Shown here piece by piece: positions 55,676 through 64,000 of a DNA stretch of 64,000 bases (position 1 is its first letter; each line of letters starts with the position of its first letter). Source of the DNA: Kalmusia sp. IMI 367209. Its lineage: Eukaryota > Ascomycota > Dothideomycetes > Pleosporales > Didymosphaeriaceae. The position numbers and the translations under genes are program-made. The notes beneath the pieces were generated by a model. It worked only from the letters and a program-made list of their open reading frames with translations, ran no database searches and was not told the DNA's origin. The stretch covers positions 868,001-932,000 of the forward strand of contig JAPEUQ010000004.1 in the NCBI GenBank assembly GCA_027946365.1, read 5' to 3'.

Positions 55676-57454
55676 ATGGGTCCTCCGGTAGGCCTGTTCC
55701 CACTGTTTCTAAGAATTTTCCACCTCGTAACCTTTGTGAAGAGTCAGTGCCAGCCACAGCCCATTGTCGCAGCTGTCCAGAATGTATCTTTACCCAACGG
55801 AGCTTTTGTAAGAGGGATTTCCATGACTGTCGGCTCCAACAACCAAAACATCTCATTCTTCGCTAGCGGGTAAGTACTGCAGTAAAAGTCACAAGTCTTG
55901 ATACACTCGGTCCTTTAATTACCTCATTTGGAGTAACAAATGTAATCAAACCTCGACGAGCTTGCAGATTCGACATGGCTAACTAGCACGGCTCATAGCG
56001 ATTACAACGAGACCTATATCTACGGGACAGATGGATTCTGTACGGACGTCTACTCATCCGAAGCATGCGTAACATTACGTGGCAGCGCATACGACACATC
56101 ACAATCCTCTACGGACAAATCGATCGGTAATCGAAAGGATAGTGATGGCTTCGAAGCAGACTGGACAGAAGATACTCTTAGCTTTGGTAGCAACACCTCA
56201 CTGTTTTCATTCGGATTCGGCGTTCCGCAACAGGATCTCAACCAAGCGTTCACCAGCCAATCTCAGCTTGGCTTAGGTATGAACTCATCCTTTCTGCGAG
56301 CACTCGTATCCGCCGGCGATATAGGTACGAAAGCATACTCCATGTTTTGGGGACTAGTGGGTGGTCCCGTGGAAAAGCAGACTCGGGGGTCACTGGTTCT
56401 CGGTGGCCTAGACAAATCGTTAATCGCGGATCAAAATGACAACTTCACCGCGTCGCTGTTCCGGAGCAGTAGGTGTGTGGGACGGGCATGATAGTAACGA
56501 TTAGCGACATCCTTCTGAACTGGCCGAATGGTACCGACATGAGTATCTTCATGGGGTCGCAATCAGCGGCCATACAAGCGTGTATCAGTCCTAGTTTCGC
56601 AGGGCTGATGTCACTCCCATGGAGCTACTACGACAGCTTCTGGTCGCTCGCAGGCGGAACGCCTCCAGATAATAAGAGTGAGGCGAGAAGCTTTGGTATC
56701 AATTACTTCACAATGCTTTTTGACCCAAATAATGTGTAGGGGCCGTACCGATTCCGTTGGAGAGGTATACAGCTAATGATCATGATGTAGTTACTACGGT
56801 GGTCTGACAATCGAGCTTCAAAACAGCATCTCCGTAAAGATTCCAAACACCGAACTAGTCGTTCCCGACACATACATCGCCTCCGACGGCGTAGTCCAGG
56901 CGAATACATCGGTCCGCAACCTCGTTATCAACTCCCTTCAATCCGACAATGACAACGATCTACCAATCCTTGGCCGACTGTTCATGAGCTCTGCCTACAT
57001 AATGGTCAATCAAGAAGCTGGAAGGTTCTCCGTCTGGCAAGTGAACATAGGATCGAAGACTTCCGATATCGTCGCAGTGGATAAACAAAACAATATGGTC
57101 AGTGAGTTCTGCGCGAACTCTACGGACGGCTCATCCAGTGCTACACCCTCCCTCACGTCTTCCGTCATACCTCCGCCACAGAACGAAGGGTCAAAGCTGT
57201 CGGGCAGCGCAATCGGTGGGATAGTTGTGGGTGCGGTGGGAGCTATTGCCATACTGGGCGCTATTGGCTTCTATCTGTATCGGAGACGAGGATTAGGCGG
57301 CGCAACAGGGGTGGCACAAGAACCAGAGTTGCAAACAGCAGATGTGAAACCGCCTACATATGGTATGGTGCCAGCAGGGCCTCAGGAACTACCTGTAGAC
57401 CAGTACAATGTAACAGAGCTAGATAGTAGAACCGTCGATAGTAGGAGACATTAG
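55676..57454 (+). pseudogene. Pepsin-like (A1 family) membrane-anchored protein, frame broken
   Basis: Exon 1 (55676-about 55869) starts MGPPVGLFPLFLRIFHLVTF, a signal peptide, and reaches GSNNQNISFFAS. The next coding part, TWLTSTAHSDYNETYIYGTD through GLGMNSSFLRALVSAGDIGT, GPVEKQTRGSLVLGGLDKSL and NFTASLFRSS, resumes after CAG at 55967. Phases agree only if the GGG at 55868-55870 has one G too many. A second break lies at 56473-56478: removing one tg from ggtgtgtggg joins FRSSR to CGTGMIVTISDILLNWPNGT. A regular intron (56736-56790) then leads to YYGGLTIELQNSISVKIPNT, LPILGRLFMSSAYIMVNQEA and a C-terminal membrane helix IGGIVVGAVGAIAILGAIGF with a cytosolic tail. No D[ST]G catalytic motif is visible, so even the intact family member may be non-proteolytic. 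Confidence 0.68.
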
Positions 57455-58159
57455 TACAGGAACTAATTGATTAATATATATCCTTCAGCAGATACATGGA
57501 TTACTCGTGGTCCTGTACGAACGGACAATTTTCCACGTGTTGAGAAACTAGAAGCTTTCTACTTAGGGAATATATACCCGAGAACAGCTTTTTATGTCCA
57601 CATACAACCGTAGGACACTGAAAGAGCTAATTAAGGGCCTACTTGTCACATTCATGCACTAATCGTTCTTGCTACTGTTTTGAGACAAGTGGTTAATCCA
57701 ATTACTGCAAACGGTGCACTGAGTATCCGGAGACCGGAGAGCTGTTCATCCGATGTCTGGGAACGGTGGTTTGTGTGGTTCGTGTGGTGAGTGGTGTATG
57801 GAGCTCTGGGCTTCCCGTTCGCTCAGCCCTATCAAGCAGGCTACCGGCGGATTAGTAGTTAGGTAGGCGACTACTAGCGAATACCCGCTGGTGTATGTTT
57901 TCTGTCTTCTTGTGGAGCATCTCGCCTGGATAATAGGTGCTAAGGAGCACCAAGTCATATGGTCGTATCTTTTTCTCTGGAGACGTTTGTTGTGCTATTT
58001 TATTTACATCACCTGTAAAATTGAATGCGATGTAAGATATGTCAATAGATAGCTGTGTCACTTTGGATCCTTATTTTAGGCGATGAGCTGAGCCCATAGT
58101 GGCGACTTAGGGAATACAAGGCAGATCCAGCCCATGGCATGGTATATTTATTGAGTTAC
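57455..58159. other. Convergent spacer, no gene seen
   Basis: The spacer lies between the ends of the pepsin-like gene and the aldehyde dehydrogenase gene. Only short shadow frames are present. Confidence 0.5.
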
Positions 58160-59587
58160 TCACACTTTCCCATGCCAACTGACAAACTTATCAATGAGGA
58201 ACTCTTCGAGGCCCCATCTCCCATTCTGCCTACCATAGCCTGATCCCTTCACACCACCTTGACTCGCCGTAGGACTCGTATATACACTAATGCTGTTGAT
58301 GTGCACCTGTCCATACTCAAGCTCGCGCGCCATTTTCAGTGCTCGCTCCATGTTGGTGGACCAGATAGTAGCATTAAGACCGTACGCAGAGCGGTTAGCC
58401 AGTTGAATAGCAGCCTCGTCTGTGGGGACAACGTAGAGAGAAGCAGAAGGACCGAATGTCTCTTCGTCGATGATACGGGATGAAGAGGGGTTGAGAACGA
58501 TGGTCGGACGGAGAGTAACATCGCAATCAGATGGGCCTCCCAGCAAAACATTCTGGCCCGACGTCTCTGCATCGCGGATAACATCGTTGGCATGTAGGCC
58601 AATGCTTGAGCTGACCGCGGAACCTGCATGGCTTCCTGCAGTCTCCATTGCTTTTATGAGTAATTGTTGGAATTTCTCCGCCACAGCTTCATGTACGATG
58701 ATGCGTTCTGTTGAAAAGCATATCTGACCATGATTGAGCACTGCACCCAGAGCAGCCAGCTTCGCCGCCTCTTCTAAGTCCGCGTCATCGAGCACGATCG
58801 CGGGGCACTTCCCACCCAACTCGAGCAGGACTGGCTTCAAGTATTTCGCCGATAGCTGTCCAATAATCCTTCCTACAGCTGCACTCCCAATGAACTCTAC
58901 CTTCCTTATACCTTCATGGGCGATAACAGCCTCTGTCACCTCTGCTGCGGCCTCTCTTCTCGTTTGTATTTGATTCAGCACGCCCTCAGGGACACCAGCC
59001 TCCACGAAAGCCTGGGTAATGAGAAAATGCGTCTTAGGACTCAATTCGCTCGCCTTAAACACAACTGTGCAGCCGGCCGCAATGGCACTTGCAACGCCTC
59101 TCGTCGCTAAAATGAGCGCCGCATTCCACGGCGCAATACATAATATCGGCCCCACAGGCTCTTTGAATACAAAACCCATCGCACCGGGTTTTTCCAGCTG
59201 CGGAATCGTGCCATTGACACTACTTATCACGGCAGCTATTTCTTTTAAATACCGCGTTGCGAGATCAACGTTCGTCCTGGCCCATCCCTCTTCACATGAA
59301 GTTTCCAACATTTGGGTTTCGATGAAGGAGTTGGCATGTTGTTCATAGTAGGCAGCCACGCGAAGGATCAATTCGCGGCGGGTGACATGGTTTGCGGATT
59401 TCCATGATTTGAAGGCAGTGGAGGCGGATTCGACAGCCTGGAGGGCTTCCTTGGTGGAAGCAGAGACGGCATGGTGGACGGTGCTGGAGGTCGTGGATTG
59501 GATCACAGGGAAGGTGGCAAGTGTATCTGTGGGAAGGGCTTTGCCATCTATCCAGAGAGGTATGGTGTATGAAGAGTCTGAGGACAT
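58160..59587 (-). CDS. Aldehyde dehydrogenase (NAD(P)+-dependent, aromatic/vanillin-type)
   Basis: Intronless gene of 475 residues. The start is taken as the ATG at 59587 (MSSDSSYTIPLWIDGKALPT); 96 open bases upstream begin with a non-ATG codon and encode an unlikely Cys/Phe-rich stretch. The conserved ALDH segments are all present. GPILCIAPWNAALILATRGV is the N-terminal coenzyme motif, VVFKASELSPKTHFL gives the NAD-binding Lys/Ser, and VEFIGSAAVGRIIGQLSAKY is the Rossmann turn. The general base Glu is in LLELGGKCPA (about 256), the nucleophile Cys in GQICFSTERI (about 290), and EEFLIDKFVSWHG is the oligomer tail. TFGPSASLYVV supplies the coenzyme ribose contact. The short N-terminus and INSISVYTSPTASQGGVKGS resemble salicylaldehyde and vanillin dehydrogenases. 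The substrate is not proven by sequence. Confidence 0.93.
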   Translation of the reverse strand: MSSDSSYTIPLWIDGKALPTDTLATFPVIQSTTSSTVHHAVSASTKEALQAVESASTAFKSWKSANHVTRRELILRVAAYYEQHANSFIETQMLETSCEEGWARTNVDLATRYLKEIAAVISSVNGTIPQLEKPGAMGFVFKEPVGPILCIAPWNAALILATRGVASAIAAGCTVVFKASELSPKTHFLITQAFVEAGVPEGVLNQIQTRREAAAEVTEAVIAHEGIRKVEFIGSAAVGRIIGQLSAKYLKPVLLELGGKCPAIVLDDADLEEAAKLAALGAVLNHGQICFSTERIIVHEAVAEKFQQLLIKAMETAGSHAGSAVSSSIGLHANDVIRDAETSGQNVLLGGPSDCDVTLRPTIVLNPSSSRIIDEETFGPSASLYVVPTDEAAIQLANRSAYGLNATIWSTNMERALKMARELEYGQVHINSISVYTSPTASQGGVKGSGYGRQNGRWGLEEFLIDKFVSWHGKV

Positions 59588-60207
59588 GACGAAGATGAGG
59601 AACGCTTTAGAATATACCTGGAGCCGACTATGAAAGCAGAAGCATGAAAAGCTATAGCAGGCAGTACAATATTTGTTGTACACTCTCGGCGCCGAAGCTT
59701 CTTCCGCCGCTCACGACGACGGACAATACGGGATGCCGGATGCATGACGGCGAGAGCTATGGTGGGGCCATGAAGCCACCATTCGGCGAACCAGATGCCA
59801 TTCCAGCCGCGGAGGTGGACAAGGGAAAACCGGTCGGCAGTTGGGCATCGGCTTGCAGGATTCTCGCCAATGTGGCTAGTGCACGTGCACCGCCTCACCA
59901 CCGCCAACTTGAACTTGGACGCGTTCGCTCCGCCTCCGCCCTTCTTCAGGCCCACCGTCATTCAGCCCTCAACGCCTTGACGGAGCCTACTAGGCGAGGT
60001 ATGTCATGGCTAATAGTGCGCTATGGCTCGCATGTCGCTCCCCTGTAATCATGATCAGAAGGATACATATACAGAGCTCAGATACGCTCAATCTGCCAAG
60101 TGCACTCTAATCACCATAGCTATTTAGATATTGACATAAACCCGTAATCCTCTTCGTTGAGTGCATTGCACACTCTTATTTCTCAGCTCCAATAGCCATT
60201 TTAAAAT
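59588..60207. other. Divergent promoter region, no gene seen
   Basis: About 620 bp lie between outward-facing start codons. GC-rich from 59690 to 59990, AT-rich near each gene. No RNA gene or repeat was recognised. Confidence 0.45.
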
Positions 60208-61677
60208 ATGATAGCCTACGACGAATTGATAGACCATATAGACTGCAGGTCCTCCCATACCTTTCGCGATCTCCGTTCTGCATCCCGCGTAAAACGACGA
60301 ACTCGAATACACATCCAACGCTACAGCAACTTCCGCTCTCTTTCACCAGCCGATCTACTCTCACACTCGGACCAACAATCGCACGATCTCCCTTCCTGCA
60401 GTTCGCCATCCTGCCCCTGCTACGAGACTGCCTATGGCACCTGCAGCCACTGGTTCTGGCCTCTCTTTCCTCTCTTTCCCGCCGACCTTTGCACCGCTCC
60501 GATCGCTAAATTCACGCCTCGCGCTGCTTATGTTGAGGCGAAGCACTCAATGCCCGTGCACAAACACCATTCACACAAGCGGCGATCGAACCGCAACAAA
60601 CGGACTTGGGGGAAGGCAGCAGGCCGCAAGGCCGACGCGCAGCTTGCTATCAAGGAGATGGAGGGGGTAGATATGAAGTGGGACCAAGAGTGGGTGGAGG
60701 ACATTGCTGATAGGGAGTGGGAGGGTGGAAACTGGAGCGAGTGGTGCCTGCAATCCGGGGCGACGTGGGAGGATGTTAGGGATTGGTCAGAGTGGAAGGA
60801 GATTGGTGAGACGTTCTCCAAGTGGGGTCAGCGAAGAATAAACGAGATGCGGCAAGTCAAGGAGGATAGGTTGACGGCGAAACTTGCTGCGATTTCCACG
60901 GGACAACTCTCATCGAGTACGCAACTCACCACCACACTGCCTACGACACCTGATGATATCGATGGCCATGCGAAACTCGACTTTCTGCTCAGAGAAAGCC
61001 TCCAGCGCAGATGGAATAAATTCCCCAGTATTGTCGGGTACAGCTGGTTCGGCGAGTACGAGTGGTACTGGCACCGCAATATGAGCGGCTGTTTTGAGCT
61101 CTGTTCTTGGACAAATCACTCCAGCTGCTATTGCGAGCTATATGCCTCATGCGGAAAGTGGAGTCCCGAAGATCGTGTTCAAACTTACACCCTCGAGGAG
61201 TTCTTCGTTCCTCCCATTCATGATGGCAAGATGGACGAGGATGCGATCAAAGAGCTGTATGCAGTATACAACGATGTGGACGATATGCATGCCGAAGTGA
61301 TGGAATTCCAGGCCATTGTAGAGCATGCGCATGGCAATGTGATGGAAGCGCATAGAGAGGTATACCAGGAGGGCTTAGGGAACGAAGACGACGACATTCA
61401 AGAGGTATATGGTAGGATGGCGGAGGTGTATGGTGAGATGTACAAGCTGCAACAAGGGCTGGTACAGATATATGAAGGTTACAACGCTATGTATGATGAT
61501 ATGAACGACAGCAGTACTGAAGGAAAGGAAGCGGAGAGTGAGGATGAAAAGGCCAGTGAACACGGGGATGAGATTGTAGAAGACGGGTGGGATATCGTTT
61601 CCTTGCCTCCCTTGCGACCCTCACTTTCTACGACTTCATCGTGGAGTGTGGTCGATCGGGAACCCGAAATGTACTGA
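60208..61677 (+). CDS. Hypothetical protein, Trp-rich centre and acidic helical tail
   Basis: One open frame of 489 residues from the ATG at 60208; an internal ATG at 60550 (MPVHKHHSHKRRSNRNKRTW) would give 375 residues and may be the true start, since the first 114 residues are low-quality and Ser/Cys/Pro-rich. From residue 115 there is a basic patch. A striking Trp/Glu region follows (MKWDQEWVEDIADREWEGGN, WSEWCLQSGATWEDVRDWSE, WGQRRINEMRQ). Next comes a Cys-rich segment FELCSWTNHSSCYCELYASC, then helical repeats of Tyr/Met/Glu (EVYGRMAEVYGEMYKLQQGL). The end is an acidic tail with EDGWDIVSLPPLRPSLS. The bias toward W, E and Y is conspicuous. No family is recognised. A regular coiled-coil-like pattern suggests a structural or binding role, but that is inference. 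The frame is intact. Confidence 0.7.
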   Translation: MIAYDELIDHIDCRSSHTFRDLRSASRVKRRTRIHIQRYSNFRSLSPADLLSHSDQQSHDLPSCSSPSCPCYETAYGTCSHWFWPLFPLFPADLCTAPIAKFTPRAAYVEAKHSMPVHKHHSHKRRSNRNKRTWGKAAGRKADAQLAIKEMEGVDMKWDQEWVEDIADREWEGGNWSEWCLQSGATWEDVRDWSEWKEIGETFSKWGQRRINEMRQVKEDRLTAKLAAISTGQLSSSTQLTTTLPTTPDDIDGHAKLDFLLRESLQRRWNKFPSIVGYSWFGEYEWYWHRNMSGCFELCSWTNHSSCYCELYASCGKWSPEDRVQTYTLEEFFVPPIHDGKMDEDAIKELYAVYNDVDDMHAEVMEFQAIVEHAHGNVMEAHREVYQEGLGNEDDDIQEVYGRMAEVYGEMYKLQQGLVQIYEGYNAMYDDMNDSSTEGKEAESEDEKASEHGDEIVEDGWDIVSLPPLRPSLSTTSSWSVVDREPEMY

Positions 61678-62622
61678 ATATATGTTTACAAATTGTAATT
61701 TGAGGTGTCGTAGGATACGCATAACGCATTGCTCAACGATCTTCAATTTGAAGTGTCAGTAACGTACATATGAATCAATCACCCATCGCATAAACAACAT
61801 GGGCCACCATATGCCTTGGTACAGATTCTTATGCACAAGGTACCCACTGTAAGGTCTCCGCTCCCCACCTCACGACCCACGAAATCACACGCTACAGAAC
61901 GCAGTTTTCCAAGGCGTTGATATGGAGTCGTTTCAGGCCTCAACCACGTTTCGCACAGAACTATTGAAAGTAATTGATCCAATGGCGGATCGTACGTTAT
62001 GCAAATAAGTGTGGTAACTGACATTGACGCGATGAGCAGGCATTGAGTCAGCGCAATGTAGTTATTGCGGCATTATGATTCAGGTGCAAGTCTCCCGGTA
62101 CAGATAGAGTATTTCTAACACATATTGTTTTATCTATCTCCAATGCCTTCAATTCCAAAAGCTTTTCTTTAACCCAGCCCCTCTAATTCCTTGCTCTAAT
62201 GCGGCATCCACATTTCTCACTCACGATCATGTGCTCCATTAACTCCGAATACCAAAACTCTAGCAATGCAAATCATTACCATTACCAATTTCAGGCGCCC
62301 TGTAATTATAACGCCGCTAATTTGTGCCCACATATGTGTGTATCATCAGGAAGGAAGTCGAGTAGGTCGCTAGCTGCGGGTGCAAGTAGGAGCTACTCTA
62401 GAAACACTGAACGCGTGTCAAACACTGTTCCCTAGTAAAAGCTACTGGTCCTGAAGAATCTGATGGGTGTGCATATACCAGCCGATTGATAAGGGCGGGA
62501 CAGTTGACTTGTGAGGTACACAAGCATGTCTGCTGGCGGCAGTCGGCGTAGTATGCATTTCGATCGATCACGTTGATTCTTTCGTGCCAACACCATCGCG
62601 CCTCACCCTCCAACATAACGGT
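61678..62622. other. Convergent spacer, no gene seen
   Basis: Short frames only. It contains the 3' regions of the Trp-rich gene and the glycosyltransferase gene. Confidence 0.5.
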
Positions 62623-64000
62623 TTACCAAGTGAAAAGCATCAAATTCGGATTCAGCACAATCGGCATAAGGAAATGACTCATAGTGACACAGCTCAGCGG
62701 CCAAATGGGCGTGAAGAACCGTATCTGCCACAAAGGCGGTAGCCGATACGCAAACGCAATCATCATCGCCGTCGACCCCACGCAGAACACAAACGTGCCC
62801 TTGAACCGTCTTAGTACATTCGCAATCTCTTCAAAGAACGGAATCGACTCCACTTCTTTTGCGGTAGCGCCCCAGTTCATGCCCACGCCGAACATGTGCG
62901 ATAGCAGCGCTTGGGAAACGTGTAGGGAGAGGCCGCCCAGGAATATTACTAGGAGCGGCACCCATTTAAACTTCGACCAGAGGTTCTCGATGAGTCCGCC
63001 GTCTTTTATGCGGTAGCGGAGAATGGCGAGGGAGGTATTGCCGAGGGCGGTGAAGACGCATATAATAGAGAAGTAGACTTTGAAAGAGTCGAGGTAGTAG
63101 TGGTCAATCAGGCCGTTGAACCAACCAACTAGGAAGTAATTTGCAAGTGTGAGGATCCAGGATGACCCGAGCGCGTAGTATGACCCGATGTAGGAAACTA
63201 TGGTGAGTTTAGAAGTGAGTGGGATGCCCGAAGTGATGAAGCGGATGAAGAGGCTGGTAAAGGGGCCACGGAGGGGCCAGTTCCATATCGGGTGGAAGAT
63301 GAGCTCGTTGCAGCCGTAAGCGTATCTAGAAAGACATCAGCTAAAAATCGGAAATAGAGGGGTGGGGGGTGGATCACTTCTCCCAGCGGTGAAGCTCGTC
63401 GTAGACTGTGAGGGAAACACCTTCCTTGAATCCATCGCCCTGGTACGCACCCAGTCGTACGAGACAACCTTTGGTCTGAAGACGTAAGGCCATGTCGAAG
63501 TCTTCAGATACCGTGTCTTCCGACCAGTAAAGTTCTTTGCCTGCCGCCTTGTCATAGAACGCAACTTCTTGTATTGCAGACCACCTCAAGATTGCATTGT
63601 GCCCTACAAATGGTGCCACATCTCCATTGGCAACAGAATACTTGATCTGAGTATACACGAGGTTGGTGAAGAAAGTGATGCCCTTCTCAAAAAAGCTGTC
63701 TGTCACATTCATGACACCAGAAGCAAATTGTAAGATAGCAACATCCTTGGACTTCTCCATCTCGCTTACAGCCTCGAGCAAGCAGTCGTTAGGAACACGA
63801 GTGTCCGAGTCAACGAGGAGGATGTAATCGCCGATGCGGATATTGCCCTCAGCCCAAGCGCCATTCCTATCAACCAAGCTGCTAAGCACGTCACTGTAGG
63901 CTTCGTTCTCCTCCTTTTGAGTCCAAGCGTCGTCTCTATCAACTTTGGCGAGCGCCTTTTCGACTTCCACGCTCAAGCACATAGCATAGATCATGTTAGA
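62623..64000 (-). CDS. Family 2 glycosyltransferase, multi-pass membrane protein (5' end outside window)
   Basis: The gene continues past the right edge; the frame is open at 64000, so the N-terminus is missing. Visible exons are >64000-63378 and 63325-62623 with a 52-nt intron. The catalytic GT-A domain shows GDYILLVDSDTRVPNDCLLE (the DxD metal site), LQFASGVMNVTDSFFEKGIT, VGHNAILRWSAIQEV and WSEDTVSEDFDMALRLQTKG (the ED acceptor-side motif). The spliced junction gives LHRWEKYAYGCNELIFHPIW, followed by several membrane helices (LTIVSYIGSYYALGSSWILT, FKWVPLLVIFLGGLSLHVSQ, FVFCVGSTAMMIAFAYRLPP). This is the layout of processive or polysaccharide-type GT2 enzymes in fungi. A bacterial-type QxxRW is not evident; LHRWEKY occupies the equivalent place. 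The polymer made is unknown. Confidence 0.88.

Noticed and set aside
57585..57660. Possible fourth copy of the dispersed repeat (cacatacaaccgtaggacac)
   Set aside because: Only a short, gapped similarity to the first block; the neighbouring diagnostic sequence is absent.

Overview
The window is nuclear DNA of a filamentous ascomycete (Pezizomycotina). Genes carry short GT-AG introns, mostly 46-118 nt, with phase-consistent splice junctions. The gene content is typical of the group: a HET-domain protein, a PTH11/SAT4-like rhodopsin-family membrane protein, a LaeA-like methyltransferase, a DUF3176 protein, a DUF3431 protein, a UstYa-like relic, a CBM1-tailed cellobiose dehydrogenase and GH114. 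Dothideomycetes is my best guess, based on an Alt-a-1-like small secreted protein and a two-segment hypothetical family I associate with that class; this is inference. No tRNA, rRNA, CRISPR array or intact transposase was found.

Layout. 0.7-8 kb: FMN reductase, a frame-disrupted hypothetical gene, a small secreted protein and a WD40 protein. 8.2-14.8 kb: a peroxisomal SCP-x-type thiolase ending in SRL, a three-domain cellobiose dehydrogenase (secreted haem/FAD/CBM1 enzyme) and a convergent GH114 glycosidase. 14.8-22.8 kb: a Git1-like MFS permease and a rhodopsin-family membrane protein, each after a gene-poor stretch of 2.1-2.5 kb. 24.1-31.4 kb: a compact housekeeping block with PEX11, the mRNA cap guanine-N7 methyltransferase, proteasome subunit RPN7 (head-to-head with the cap enzyme over about 350 bp) and alanine aminotransferase. 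32.6-57.5 kb: an accessory zone with a ten-exon LaeA-like methyltransferase, a CorA-like membrane protein, a DUF3176 gene, a membrane dipeptidase, a tiny secreted peptide, a decayed UstYa-like gene, a GNAT acetyltransferase, a HET protein, a DUF3431 protein and a pepsin-like protein. Three diverged copies of one dispersed repeat lie here, as do most of the broken genes. 58-64 kb: aldehyde dehydrogenase, an unrecognised Trp- and acidic-rich protein, and a GT2 glycosyltransferase running off the right edge.

How the genes fit together. The thiolase and PEX11 both belong to peroxisomes. Cellobiose dehydrogenase and GH114 are secreted polysaccharide-acting enzymes next to each other. There is no complete secondary-metabolite cluster. 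The UstYa-like gene is a relic without an intact partner or a repeat-type precursor. The most notable signals are slippage-type indels (an extra C, G, CT or TG) that break three otherwise family-like genes, the decayed UstYa-like gene beside a cysteine-bearing secreted micro-gene, a 13-nt micro-exon in the LaeA-like gene, and transition-biased repeats suggestive of RIP. All gene models are read from sequence only; identities are from motif recognition, not from searches.
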